A stretch of DNA of 64,000 nt from NCBI RefSeq assembly GCF_025215495.1, contig NZ_CP104302.1:1054001-1118000 (forward strand), read 5' to 3'. The DNA is from Mycolicibacterium brumae (GTDB lineage: Bacteria; Actinomycetota; Actinomycetes; Mycobacteriales; Mycobacteriaceae). Positions 1 through 11,000 of the stretch are shown here, piece by piece. The translations under genes and the position numbers were made by a program. The notes under the pieces are model-generated. The model searched no databases and was not told the origin of the DNA. It worked only from the letters and a program-made list of their open reading frames with translations. Positions within the stretch are counted from its first letter, which is position 1; the number at the start of each line of letters is the position of its first letter.

Positions 1-1
1 G

Positions 2-412
2 TTCGATTCGGCCACCCAGGTCAAGATGGACAGCTGGCACCGTGGACGTGTTGTCCTGGTGGGGGATTCGGCCTGGTGCCCGACCCTGTACTCCGGCATG
101 GGCTCCTCGTCGGGGATGGCCGGCGGGCAATTGCTCGGCGATGTCCTGGAGAACTCGTCGGGATCGCTGGATGACGCGCTGACCGAATGGGAGCGCCGGA
201 TGCGGCCTTACACCGACGCCTATCAGCAAGCCGGATTGTTGGGCGCGCAACTCTTCACCCCCGGTGACAAGAAGGCGATCGCCATGCGCCGCGGGTTCAT
301 GGCGGCGCGGCGCTCGCGGCTGCTGCGGCCGGTGCTGGCGCTCCTGCTGAAGGCCATCCCGTCGTTCCGGATGCGAAACGCCGACATCGCCGCCGAGACC
401 GCCGCCGCCTGA
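2..412 (+). CDS. FAD-dependent monooxygenase, C-terminal part (cut by window edge)
   Basis: The reading frame is open from base 2, so the gene begins before the window and only about 136 C-terminal residues are visible. They contain VVLVGDSAW followed by a glycine-rich GMGSSSGMAGGQ stretch. This is the GD motif with which PHBH/TetX-type flavin monooxygenases bind the FAD ribityl chain, and the helix after it. The tail ends in a basic amphipathic helix and AAETAAA. The substrate cannot be told from this fragment. The next gene starts about 100 bases downstream on the same strand. Confidence 0.7.
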   Translation, partial: FDSATQVKMDSWHRGRVVLVGDSAWCPTLYSGMGSSSGMAGGQLLGDVLENSSGSLDDALTEWERRMRPYTDAYQQAGLLGAQLFTPGDKKAIAMRRGFMAARRSRLLRPVLALLLKAIPSFRMRNADIAAETAAA

Positions 413-514
413 TCCGGGGTCTTCGGTCCCTCAAACCTGGGATCACCGGAAACGGGTGAGGCCAGTGTGGTGGGATTGTGCCCGGGAACAGCGGCCGCGA
501 GACGGAGGTGTGCG

Positions 515-1234
515 GTGTCTGACATCGGCGACGAGGGGGCGGCCACGGCGCCAGGCTCCGCGATCCATGCCCGCGGCATCCGAGTCTCCGGGCCGTGGGG
601 CCCGGTGTACGGCCCGCTGGACCTCGACGTCGACGCCGGTGGGGTCACCGTGCTGCTGGCCGAGGCCGGATCAGGGCGCACCGCGCTGCTGCTGACGCTG
701 GCCGGCCGGATGCGCCCGGCTGCCGGTGAGCTCAGCGTCTTCGGCCGGACCAAGGCCACCGACATCTTCGCCCACACCGCGCTGTCGGGCATCGACGGTC
801 TGGACACCGTCTATGAGTCGGTCACCGTGCAGGACCTGATCACCGAGCAGGTGCGCTGGTCCTCGCCCTGGCACAAGATGGTGCCCCGCGCCGGTCAGGC
901 CGAGCTGGACCGGGTGTGCCTGCCGGTGTTCGGCGACCTGCCGCTACCGCCGCTGCGGGAATACGTCGAGGAGCTCACCGAACTGGACCGGCTGCTGTTG
1001 CGGGTGTCGCTGGCCAATATCAGGCGACCGCAGCTGCTGGTGGTAGGGAATCTGGACTACGTCACCAGCGACCGCAACCGCGACCTGCTGGTGAGCCGGT
1101 TGGTGGCGCTCGGCGCGGAGCAGACCGTCGTCACCGCCAGCGTCAATGAGTTGGTCGGCCACGATGTGCGCGCCCAACTTCCGGTGGCCAATGTCGCCCG
1201 GGTCGAGATGGCCGCGCAGAAGGGAACCAAGTAA
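515..1234 (+). CDS. Degenerate ABC-type ATP-binding protein paired with a YhgE-family membrane protein
   Basis: A 239-residue protein with an ABC ATPase fold outline. The GTG start at 515 is chosen because GGAGG lies at 504-508, 6 nt upstream. The P-loop reads AEAGSGRT, with Arg55 where the catalytic Lys should be. No LSGGQ signature is seen; the region reads EELTELDRLLL. The Walker B segment LLVVGNLD lacks the usual Asp-Glu. By comparison with normal ABC ATPases it should bind nucleotide weakly or not hydrolyse it. It stops 2 nt before the YhgE/Pip gene, so the two are almost certainly co-translated and probably interact. The frame is intact, so this looks like a regulatory pseudo-ATPase rather than a decayed gene. 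That role is an inference. Confidence 0.65.
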   Translation: MSDIGDEGAATAPGSAIHARGIRVSGPWGPVYGPLDLDVDAGGVTVLLAEAGSGRTALLLTLAGRMRPAAGELSVFGRTKATDIFAHTALSGIDGLDTVYESVTVQDLITEQVRWSSPWHKMVPRAGQAELDRVCLPVFGDLPLPPLREYVEELTELDRLLLRVSLANIRRPQLLVVGNLDYVTSDRNRDLLVSRLVALGAEQTVVTASVNELVGHDVRAQLPVANVARVEMAAQKGTK

Positions 1235-1236
1235 TC

Positions 1237-3201
1237 ATGCTTGCCGGGATGTCCTTGGGGACCGACGTCAAACGGTTCAGTCGCGGTGTCATGCCGCGCA
1301 TCGCGATGACCGTCGTCGTGCTGATGCCGCTGCTGTACGGCGCCATGTATCTGTGGGCCTTCTGGGACCCGTTCAACGAGGTCGGCCGGGTGCCGGTGGC
1401 GCTGGTCAACTCCGATCGTGGCGCCACCGTCGACGGCAAACGGCTCGATGTCGGCGCCCAGGTCGCCCAGGGGCTGCGGGACTCCCACCAACTGGATCTG
1501 CGCGAGATGCCCGAGGCGGAAGCCGCGTCCCAATTGTCTTCCGGCAAGGTGTATTTCACCATCACGCTGCCCGAGGACTTCAGCAAGAACGTGGCCTCGC
1601 CCACCGGCGACGACCCGGAGCAGGCGAAGGTCCGGTTCACCTTCAACGGCGCCAACAACTACCTCGGCTCGATCATCGGGCAGAACGCCGCCCGCGAGGT
1701 GATCAACAAGGTCAACGCCGAGATCGGCGAGCAGTCCATCGGCGCGGTGCTGACCGGCCTGACCGACGCCGGCGAAGGCCTCGGCAAGGCCGCCGACGGC
1801 GCCGACGAACTGCACGACGGCCTGGTGCAGGCCGACGACGGCGCGCACCAGCTGTCCGCCGGGCTTAACACCGCCAGCGACGGCACCACCAAACTCGCCG
1901 CGGGAACCAAGCAGTTGCGCACCGGGGTCGACAACGCTCTGAACCCGATGATCGACGTGCTGGGCGACCTCGACACCCTGGCGGTGAACCCCGACGACGT
2001 CGCCAACGCCGCGCTGCATCTGGCCGGCGCGGTGCGCTCGACCAGCGACCGGATCGCGGCGATGAACATCAACTACGCGCACGCAGCCGTCGTCGTCGAC
2101 CAGGTGGTGGATTTCCTGCGCAACAATCCCGACGAAACCCTCAAGCACATGGGTGAGTTCCTGGCGAGCGCGCAGAAACTGATGCGGGCCAAGGATATGG
2201 ACCCGGCCACTGACACCGGCCTGGCCGCCTGGCGGACCAACGCCGCCAAGCTGGAGAACGACCTCGCCAATCCGGACAGCAAGCTGCGCCAGTTCCTGAC
2301 CAAGGCCACCAATGGCCAGCTGCGCAAGGACGTCGTCAAACTGCGCGACGGGGTCGAGCAGCTCGACAACGGCGCCCAGCAGCTCAAGACCGGGATGACC
2401 CAGCTGTCCGCTGGCGCGGCCAAACTCGCCGACGGCACCTCGCAGTTGCGCGACGGCAGTGCGGAGCTGGCCACGAAACTCCGCGACGGGTCCACCCAGG
2501 TGCCGTCCTGGACGCCGGAGCAGCGCACCGCCACCGCCAAGACGCTCGCCGCGCCGGCGACCCTGGAGATCGTCGAGCACAACCCGATGAAGACCTTCGG
2601 CACCGGGTTCGCGCCGTTCTTCATGCCGTTGGCGCTGTTCATCGGCGCGCTGATCGTCTGGATGCTGCTCAAACCGCTGCAGACCAGGCCGATCGTGCAC
2701 GGCCTGGGCGCGCTGCGGGTGGCGCTGGCGTCCTACTGGCCGGGTCTGCTGATCGTCGCCGCGCAGGTCACCGTGATGTACCTGGTGGTGCACTACGCCG
2801 TCGGGCTCGACGCCCGCTATCCCCTGGCGACGGTCGGGTTCCTGGCGCTGATATCGGCGGCGTTCCTGGCGCTGATCCAGGCCTTCAACGCGGTGTTCGG
2901 CGTGGCCGTGGGCCGGGTGCTCACGCTGGCCTTCCTGATGTTCCAGCTGGTGTCGGCCGGTGGCATCTATCCGGTGGAGACGACGGCCAAACCGTTCCAG
3001 TGGATACACCCGTTCGATCCGATGACCTATGCCGTCAACGGGTTGCGGCAATTGATCGCCGGTGGCGTCGACGCCCGATTGTGGACGGCGATCGCGGTGC
3101 TATTGACCATCCTGGCGACGTCGCTGGCCGCCAGTTCCTGGGCCGCCAGACGCAACCGGCAGTACACCATGGAGCGGCTCTACCCGCCGATAGAGGTGTA
3201 G
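1237..3201 (+). CDS. YhgE/Pip family membrane protein (ABC-2-like permease)
   Basis: A 654-residue membrane protein. A first transmembrane helix lies near residues 22-45 (VVVLMPLLYGAMYLWAF). A large extracytoplasmic region follows, with two runs of heptad-like repeats of the form x-L-x-x-G (for example DGADELHDGL and LKTGMTQLSAG), near residues 185-230 and 375-425, likely coiled coil. Five or so C-terminal helices begin near residue 455 and resemble ABC-2 permeases. This is the architecture of the YhgE/Pip family (phage infection protein and relatives). The gene follows the degenerate ATPase with a 2-nt gap. The transported substrate, if any, is unknown. Confidence 0.75.
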   Translation: MLAGMSLGTDVKRFSRGVMPRIAMTVVVLMPLLYGAMYLWAFWDPFNEVGRVPVALVNSDRGATVDGKRLDVGAQVAQGLRDSHQLDLREMPEAEAASQLSSGKVYFTITLPEDFSKNVASPTGDDPEQAKVRFTFNGANNYLGSIIGQNAAREVINKVNAEIGEQSIGAVLTGLTDAGEGLGKAADGADELHDGLVQADDGAHQLSAGLNTASDGTTKLAAGTKQLRTGVDNALNPMIDVLGDLDTLAVNPDDVANAALHLAGAVRSTSDRIAAMNINYAHAAVVVDQVVDFLRNNPDETLKHMGEFLASAQKLMRAKDMDPATDTGLAAWRTNAAKLENDLANPDSKLRQFLTKATNGQLRKDVVKLRDGVEQLDNGAQQLKTGMTQLSAGAAKLADGTSQLRDGSAELATKLRDGSTQVPSWTPEQRTATAKTLAAPATLEIVEHNPMKTFGTGFAPFFMPLALFIGALIVWMLLKPLQTRPIVHGLGALRVALASYWPGLLIVAAQVTVMYLVVHYAVGLDARYPLATVGFLALISAAFLALIQAFNAVFGVAVGRVLTLAFLMFQLVSAGGIYPVETTAKPFQWIHPFDPMTYAVNGLRQLIAGGVDARLWTAIAVLLTILATSLAASSWAARRNRQYTMERLYPPIEV

Positions 3202-3272
3202 GCCGAGCAAGCGGAGCCTGCGGAGCTCGCGCTGGCCGGAACCGACCATGTGGCCCGAGGTGTAGGCCGAGC
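3193..3272. repeat. Short direct repeat across the YhgE-family stop codon
   Basis: GAGGTGTAGGCCGAGC occurs at 3193-3208 and again at 3257-3272, 64 bp apart. The first copy contains the TAG stop of the preceding gene. This looks like the remnant of a small tandem duplication between two convergent genes. Confidence 0.5.
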
Positions 3273-3282
3273 CGGCGCGCCC

Positions 3283-4599
3283 TCAGTTCGCCCGGCGGCG
3301 AGACCGGGGCTCGTCGGCGGGGTCGAAGTACTCCAGCAGGTAGCGGCTCTCCTCGATGTCGCCGACGGTGCGGCGGGTCTTGCGTCGGCTGATCAGGATG
3401 GCCAGCGCGGTGAGTCCCCAGACGACGTACTGCACGCACCAGGCCAGCCGGAACGATTCGAAGGAGTAGCCGCCGGTCGCGCCGATGATCAGCCCCATCG
3501 CCTGGATGACCAGCAGCGAGGCCACGAAGCCGCCCATATTGACCACACCCTGCGCGGTGCCCAGGATGCTGCTCGGGTTGAAGGAGCGGGCGAAGTCGAA
3601 GCCGACCATCGACCCCGGGCCGCCGATCGAGATCACCACCACCAGGACCACCAGCAGCCACAACGGCGCCGGGCCTGGCAGCGCGAGCACGATGGTCCAG
3701 ATCAGCGCGTTGCTGGAGATGATCGCCAGCACCAGTCGGGATCGGCGGTGCGGACGACGGCCGGTGACGATGCCGATGATGACCCCGGCGATGATGGCGG
3801 TGGCGACCGAGACGACCAGCATGGCGCCGGCCGCGCTGCGCGACAGCCCCTGCGCCGCGGTCAGATACGGCACGCCCCACATCAGCGTGAACACCGTCAC
3901 CGAGAACTGGCTGCCCATGTGGATGTAGAACCCCAGCCGGGTCCCGGGCCGCATCCACACCGTGCGCAGGTTGTGCCAGGTGTCGCTGATTCCGGCCGAA
4001 CGCATCCGGGCGACGCGTGCGGAACGATAGCGGCGCGGGGAGGGCGTGTTGCGGACCAGGGTCAGCGCCAGCACCACCGTCAGCACGCCCAGCGCGGCCG
4101 CGCTCAGGTACGCCGTGGTCCAGCCGTGCCCGAGCAGCACCGCGAGGAACGGCAGCGCCGAGAGCACCTGGCCGAGTTGGCCGCAGATCCCGGTCAGCTG
4201 GTTGACCAGCGGGACCTGGCGTTCGGGGAACCAGTAGGGGACCAGGCGCAGCACCGAGATGAAGGTGAACGCGTCGCCGAGGCCGAGCAACGCGCGGGCG
4301 GCCATCGCGGCCGGTAGCGACTCGGTGAGCGCCAGCGCGAACTGGCCGCCGGCCATCAGCAGCCCGCCGGTCACGATCATCGCCCGGGAGCCGTAGCGGT
4401 CCAGCAGCAGACCGGCCGGAATCTGCGCCGCGGCGTACACCACCACCTGCAGCACCACGAAGCTCGACAGCACCCCGGGCGCGACGTGGAAGCGGTCGGC
4501 CGCGTCCAGGCCGGACACCCCGAGCGAGGTTCGGTTCAGCACGGCGACCACGTAGGCCAGCAGTCCGGCGGACCAGACCACCCATGCGCGCTTTCCCAC
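3283..4599 (-). CDS. MFS transporter
   Basis: A 438-residue major facilitator superfamily protein with about 12 hydrophobic helices. It includes the cytoplasmic loop-2 signature LLLDRYGSRAMIV and a second-half counterpart around IVTGRRPHRRSRL. The GTG start at 4599 (VGKRAWVVWSAGLLAY) is preferred over an ATG 90 nt further out because it begins just before the first helix and has a GATAAT box 6 nt upstream. A near-perfect dyad (TTACCGATCAGTAA) lies 65 nt upstream and may be its operator. The gene is convergent with the YhgE gene and divergent from fas. The substrate is unknown; drug or metabolite efflux is one possibility. Confidence 0.8.
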   Translation of the reverse strand: MGKRAWVVWSAGLLAYVVAVLNRTSLGVSGLDAADRFHVAPGVLSSFVVLQVVVYAAAQIPAGLLLDRYGSRAMIVTGGLLMAGGQFALALTESLPAAMAARALLGLGDAFTFISVLRLVPYWFPERQVPLVNQLTGICGQLGQVLSALPFLAVLLGHGWTTAYLSAAALGVLTVVLALTLVRNTPSPRRYRSARVARMRSAGISDTWHNLRTVWMRPGTRLGFYIHMGSQFSVTVFTLMWGVPYLTAAQGLSRSAAGAMLVVSVATAIIAGVIIGIVTGRRPHRRSRLVLAIISSNALIWTIVLALPGPAPLWLLVVLVVVISIGGPGSMVGFDFARSFNPSSILGTAQGVVNMGGFVASLLVIQAMGLIIGATGGYSFESFRLAWCVQYVVWGLTALAILISRRKTRRTVGDIEESRYLLEYFDPADEPRSRRRAN

Positions 4600-4663
4600 C
4601 GAGCCATTATCGCCGCGGCCGTTTTGGGGCCGCGCGGCGGGCGAGAATCGACGCTGAAAAAAG

Positions 4664-4677
4664 TTACCGATCAGTAA
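4664..4677. promoter_or_regulatory. Candidate TetR-type operator upstream of the MFS gene
   Basis: TTACCGATCAGTAA is a dyad with TTAC/GTAA arms around a GATC core (TTAC-YGATCR-GTAA). It sits 65 bp upstream of the MFS start and 400 bp from fas. This is the shape of many TetR-family operators. No regulator gene is adjacent. Confidence 0.45.
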
Positions 4678-4824
4678 GATCGCCAGCAAACATCTTGGCG
4701 GCGTGTTCCGCAGGCCGGACGTCGGCGTCCGGCGCGGGCCGATTTCGCCACTCCCGGGCGAAAAGTGGCCAGGATCATTTATAACGATTTGATAACGGCA
4801 CTGCTGTGAACTGGGAAGTTCTTC

Positions 4825-4937
4825 TTACTCAAGCGTAACCACCTGCATGCAGCAGCTTTGTCGGGCGCTTGTTCCGGCGGCGATTCGCGGCCCGTCGCGC
4901 GGCGGCAGGTTACCCAACCGTAGAACTCGCGAGTAAC
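4825..4937. promoter_or_regulatory. fas upstream region with dyads (candidate regulator sites)
   Basis: The 480-bp gap before fas holds several dyads. TTAC-N6-GTAA is at 4825-4838 and the palindrome CTGCATGCAG at 4843-4852. GTTAC at 4909-4913 faces GTAAC at 4933-4937, and the second arm overlaps the palindrome ACTCGCGAGT at 4925-4934. Mycobacterial fas promoters are known to be bound by the activator FasR, so some of these may be FasR sites. I did not match them to a published consensus. No credible gene was seen in this gap. Confidence 0.4.
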
Positions 4938-5079
4938 GAATTTTCGCGCATGGGAACGCTGGCCCTTATGACACCCTTATGGCAGCTGCCCGGGGGTCAA
5001 TCCGACCTCCGGAGCATGGCGCGGCCGGTATGCCGACGCCGAGACTGTAGACGCGAGCGACCGCAGGGAGAACAACAAG

Positions 5080-8000
5080 GTGACGATCCACGAGCACGAG
5101 CACGTTTCCATGAACGACGATGGCAGCGCTGCCGGACACTCCGGATCTAATGAAGCCCTGGTGGATCGCCTGATCGCCGGCGAGCGCTTCGCCGTCGCCT
5201 TCGGCGGCCAGGGCGCCGACTGGCTGGAATCCCTGGAGGAGCTGGTCTCCTCCTCCGGCATCGAGACCGAACTCGCGACGGTGGCCGGCGAGGCGCACCT
5301 GATGCTGGAGCCGGTCGCCGACGAGCTGGTGGTGGTCCGCCCGATCGGCTTCGAGCCGCTGAAGTGGGTGCGTGAGCTCGCCGCCGAAGAACCCATCCCC
5401 ACCGCCAAGCAGCTCATCTCGGCCGCCGTCTCGGTGCCCGGCGTGCTGCTCACCCAGATGGCCGGCGTGCGCGCGCTGGCCCGCCAGGGCCTGGACCTCA
5501 ACGAGCACCCCGCCGCCGTCGTCGTCGGACACTCCCAGGGCGTGCTGGCGGTGGAATCCGTGCGCTTCGGCGGCGCCCGCGACGTCGAACTGCTGGCATT
5601 GGCCCAGCTGATGGGCGCGGCCGGCACCCTGGTGGCCCGCCGCCGCGGCATCACGGTGCTCGGCGACGAGCCGCCCATGCTGTCGGTCACCAACGCCGAA
5701 CCGGAGCGGATCCGGGAGCTGCTCGACGAGTTCGCCCAGGATGTCCGGACCGTGCAGGCGCCGGTGCTGTCCATCCGCAACGGCCGCCGGTCGGTCGTCA
5801 TCACCGGCACCCCCGAGCAGCTGTCCCGCTTCGAGCTGTACTGCCAGCAGGTCGCCGACAAGGAAGCCGCCGAGCGCAAGAACAAGGTCCGCGGTGGCGC
5901 GGTGTTCGCGCCGAAGTTCGACCGGGTGCAGGTCGAGGTCGGATTCCACACCCCGCGGCTGGCCGACACCGTCGACATCGTCGTCGACTGGGCCGCCCGC
6001 GTCGGCATCGACACCGAGCTGGCCCGCCGGCTCACCACCGCCGTGCTGATCGACGAGGTCGACTGGGTCGCCGAGGTGGACAGCGTCCACTCCGCGCGCG
6101 CCAAATGGATCCTGGACCTCGGCCCTGGCGACCTGCTGACCCGCATCACCGCCCCGGTGATCCGCGGCCTGGGCATCGGGATCGTCCCGGTCGCCACCCG
6201 CGGCGGCCAGCGCAACCTGTTCACCATCGGCGCGGTGCCGGAGGTGCCCGCCCCCTGGACCAGCTACGCCCCGCGCGTCATCGCCCTGCCGGACGGCTCG
6301 GTGAAGCTGTCCACCAAGTTCACCCGGCTCACCGGCCGCTCGCCGATCCTGCTGGCCGGCATGACCCCGACCACCGTCGACGCCAAGATCGTCGCCGCCG
6401 CGGCCAACGCCGGGCACTGGGCCGAACTGGCCGGTGGCGGGCAGGTCACCGAGGAGATCTTCAACGACCGCGTCGCCGAGCTCACCGAGCTGCTGGAGCC
6501 GGGCCGCGAGATCCAGTTCAACTCGTTGTTCCTGGACCCGTACCTGTGGAAGCTGCAGCTCGGCGGCAAGCGCCTGGTGCAGAAGGCGCGGCAGTCCGGT
6601 GCGCCGATCGACGGCGTCGTCGTCACCGCCGGCATCCCCGAACTCGAGGAAGCCCTCGGCCTGATCGAGGAACTCCGCGAGATCGGCATCAGCCACGTCG
6701 TGTTCAAGCCCGGCACCGTCGAGCAGATCCGCTCGGTGGTCCGGATCGCCGCCGAAGCCGCGCCGACCCCGATCATCGCCCACATCGAGGGCGGCCGCGC
6801 CGGTGGGCACCATTCCTGGGAAGACCTCGACGACCTGCTGCTGACCACCTACGCGGAGTTGCGCGGCCGCGCCAACCTGACCATCTGCGTCGGCGGCGGC
6901 ATCGGCGACCCGCAGCGCGCCGCCGAATACCTGTCCGGCCGCTGGTCCCAGGAGTACGGCTACCCGGCGATGCCGGTCGACGGCATCCTGGTCGGCACCG
7001 CCGCGATGGCGACACTGGAGGCCACCACCAGCCCGGCGGTCAAGCAATTGCTGGTCGACACCGTCGGCACCGACCGGTGGGTCGGGGCGGGCAAGGCCTC
7101 CGGCGGCATGGCTTCGGGCCGCAGCCAGCTGGGCGCGGACATCCACGAGATCGACAACGCCGCCTCCCGCTGCGGCCGGCTGCTCGACGAGGTCGCCGGC
7201 GACGCCGACGCGGTCGCCGAGCGCCGCGACGAGATCATCGCCGCGATGGCCGTCACCGCCAAGCCGTACTTCGGCGATGTCGCCGAGATGACCTACCTGA
7301 GCTGGCTGCGGCGCTACGTCGAGCTGGCCATCGGCGACGGCGATTCCACCGCCGACTCCCGCCGCGGCGACTCGCCGTGGCTGGACATCACCTGGCGGGA
7401 CCGCTTCCAGCGCATGCTGCAGCGCGCCGAGGCGCGGCTGTCGCCGGTCGACAACGGCCCCATTGCGACCCGCTTCGGCGACGACGCGGCCGGCGTGGCG
7501 CTGCTGGAGAACCCGGATCGGGCGCTGGCCGAACTGCTGGTCACCTACTCCGACGCCGGCGCGGTGCAGCTGCACCCGGCCGACGTGCCGTTCTTCTTCG
7601 AGCTGTGCAAGACCCCCGGCAAGCCGGTCAACTTCGTCCCGGTCATCGACAAGGACGTGCGGCGCTGGTGGCGCAGCGACTCGCTGTGGCAGGCCCACGA
7701 CGCCCGCTACACCGCCGACCAGGTCTGCGTCATCCCCGGCACCGCCGCGGTCGCCGGGATCACCCGCGTCGACGAGCCGGTCGGCGAGCTGCTGGACCGC
7801 TTCGAGCAGGCCGCCGTCGAAGACGTGCTGGCCGCCGGCGACACCCCGACCGCTGTGCTGTCGCGCCTGGACGACGTGACCGACGCGCTGATGCTGGTGC
7901 TCGACGCGCCCGACGTGCTGTGGGCCGGCCGCATCGCCACCAACCCGGTGCACCGCATCGCCGCCCCGGAAAAGTGGCAGGTCAAGGGCCACGGCGTGGC

Positions 8001-11000
8001 GACCGACCACAACACCGGCGCCCGCCTGGAGGTCCGCGACGGCCAGGTCGTGCTGTCCACCCCGCTGTCCGGGCACTGGATCGACATCCGCTTCTCGCTG
8101 CCGGAGACCACCGCCGACGGTGGCGCCCCGATCGTCAGCACCGATGACGCCGCCACCGCCATGCGGGCCGTGCTGGCCATCGCCGCCGGGGTGGACGGCC
8201 CCGAGTCGCTGCCGCCGGTGGTCGACGGCATCACCACGGTCACGGTGGACTGGGACCCCGAGCGGGTCGCCGACCACACCGGCGTCACCGCGCCGTTCGG
8301 CGCGCCGCTGGCCCCAACGCTGTCAGTGGTTCCCGACGCGTTGGTCGGCCGGTGCTGGCCCGCGGTGTTCGCCGCGATCGGCTCGGCGCACACCCACGCC
8401 GGGTTCCCGGTGGTCGAAGGCCTGCTGAGCCTGGTGCACCTCGACCACGCCGCGCACCTGACCGCCCAGCTGCCGACCGAGCGCGCCACCCTGACCGTCA
8501 CCGCGACGGCCGGGGAGGCCTACGACACCGAGGTGGGTCGGGTGATCCCGGTCGACGTCAGCGTGTTCGACGAGAACCGGCAGATGGTCGCCGGCCTGGC
8601 CGAGCGGTTCGCCATCCGCGGCCGCACCGGCGACGCCGAGCTGGACGACCCGCTCCGCGCAGGCGGCGCCGTCTCCGACAACGAGACCGCCACCCCGCGC
8701 CGTCGTCGCCGCGACATCACCCTGGCCGCGCCGGTCGACATGCGGCCGTTCGCGGTGGTCTCCGGTGACCACAACCCGATCCACACCGACAAGGCCGCAG
8801 CGCTGCTGGCCGGCCTCCCCGGCCCGATCGTGCACGGCATGTGGCTCTCGGCCGCCGCCCAGCACGTGGTGACCGCCACCGACGGCAAGCCCGTCCCGCC
8901 GGCCAAGCTGCTCGGCTGGACCGCCCGTTTCCTGGGCATGGTCATGCCCGGCGACGAGGTCGACTTCCGGGTCGACCGGGTCGGGGTGGACCTGGGCGCC
9001 GAGGTGCTGGAGATCTCCGCCCGGGTGGGTTCGGATCTGAAGATGTCGGCCACCGCACGGCTGGCCGCGCCCAAGACCGTCTACGCCTTCCCCGGCCAGG
9101 GCATCCAGTCCAAGGGCATGGGCATGGAGGTCCGCGCCCGCTCCAAGGCCGCCCGCAAGGTCTGGGACGACGCCGACAAGTTCACCCGGGAGACCCTGGG
9201 CTTCTCGGTGCTGCACGTGGTGCGCGACAACCCGACCAGCCTGATCGCCGCCGGCGTGCACTACGAGCACCCCGAGGGCGTGCTGTACCTGACCCAGTTC
9301 ACCCAGGTCGCGATGGCCACCGTCGCCGCCGCGCAGGTCGCCGAGATGCGCGAGCAGGGCGCCTTCGTGGAGGGCGCCATCGCGTGCGGCCACTCCGTGG
9401 GCGAGTACACCGCGCTGGCCTGCGTCTCCGGCGCCTACGAACTCGAGGCGCTGCTGGAGGTGGTGTTCCACCGCGGGTCCAAGATGCACGACATCGTCCC
9501 GCGGGATGAGCGCGGCCGGTCCAACTACCGGCTGGCCGCCATCCGCCCGTCGCAGATCGACCTCGACGACGCCGACGTCACCGCGTTCGTCGCCGACATC
9601 GCCGAGCGCACCGGTGAGTTCCTGCAGATCGTGAACTTCAACCTGCGCGGTTCGCAGTACGCCATCGCCGGCACCGTCCGGGGCCTGGAGGCGCTGGAGG
9701 AAGAGGTCGAGCGCCGCCGCGAGCTGGCCGGCGGCCGCCGGTCCTTCATCCTGGTGCCCGGCATCGACGTGCCGTTCCACTCCAGCGTGTTGCGGGTCGG
9801 CGTCGCCGACTTCCGCCGCAGCCTGGAGCGGGTCATGCCGCAACAGCCCGATCCGGCGATCCTGGTCGGCCGCTACATCCCGAACCTGGTGCCGCGGCCG
9901 TTCACCCTGGACCGCGACTTCATCCAGGAGATCCGCGACCTGGTGCCGGCCGAACCGCTGGACGAGGTGCTCGCCGACTACGACACCTGGCGCGCCGAAA
10001 AGCCCGCCGAGTTGTGCCGCAAGATCGTCATCGAGCTGCTGGCCTGGCAGTTCGCCAGCCCGGTGCGCTGGATCGAAACCCAGGACCTGCTGTTCATCGA
10101 GGAGGCCGCGGGCGGCCTCGGCGTCGAGCGGTTCGTCGAGATCGGCGTGAAGAACGCGCCGACCGTCGCCGGCCTGGCCACCAACACCCTCAAGCTGCCG
10201 GAGTACGCGCACTCCACGGTGGAGATCCTCAACGCCGAGCGCGACGCCGCGGTGCTGTTCGCCAACGACACCGACCCGGAGCCGGTGGACGACGAGCCCG
10301 CCGCGCCGAGTTCTGCGGCTCCCGTCGCCGATTCGGCGCCCGCCCCGGCGGCCCCGGCCCCGGCCGCGGCGCCGTCCGGTGGCCCGCGCCCCGACGACCT
10401 GACGTTCGACGCGGCCGACGCCACCGTCGCGCTGATCGCGCTGAGCGCCAAGATGCGGCTCGACCAGATCGAGACGCTGGACTCCATCGAGACCATCACC
10501 GACGGCGCGTCCTCGCGACGCAACCAGCTGCTGGTCGACCTGGGCTCCGAGCTGAACCTCGGCGCCATCGACGGCGCGGCCGAGGCCGACCTGGGGGCGC
10601 TGAAGGGACAGGTGTCCAAGCTGGCCCGCACCTACAAGCCGTTCGGCCCCGTGCTCTCCGACGCCATCAACGACCAGCTGCGCACGGTGTTCGGCCCGTC
10701 CGGCAAGCGCCCGGCGTACATCGCCGAGCGGGTCGGCAAGACCTGGGAACTGGGTCCGGGCTGGGCCAAGCACGTCACCGTCGAGGTGGCGCTGGGCACC
10801 CGTGAGGGCAGCAGCGTCCGCGGCGGCGACCTGGGCGGGCTGGCAGCCGGCGCGCTCGGCTCCGCGGCCGATGTCGACAAGGCGATCGACGCGGCGGTCG
10901 CCGCGGTCGGCGCCCGCCGTGGTGTGCCGGTCGCGCTGCCGTCGGCCGGTGGCGCCGGCGGGGGAGTCGTGGACTCCGCGGCGCTGGCCGAGTTCGCCGA

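Noticed and set aside
1057..3051. 664-codon minus-strand frame opposite the YhgE gene
   Set aside because: Low-complexity His/Gln/Arg/Gly translation with no motif; the plus strand codes a clear membrane protein.
4966..8277. Very long open frame (about 1100 codons) on the minus strand
   Set aside because: It lies antisense to fas. Its composition (Gly/Ala/Arg/His/Gln-rich, no recognisable motif) is what a GC-rich gene gives in the complementary frame.
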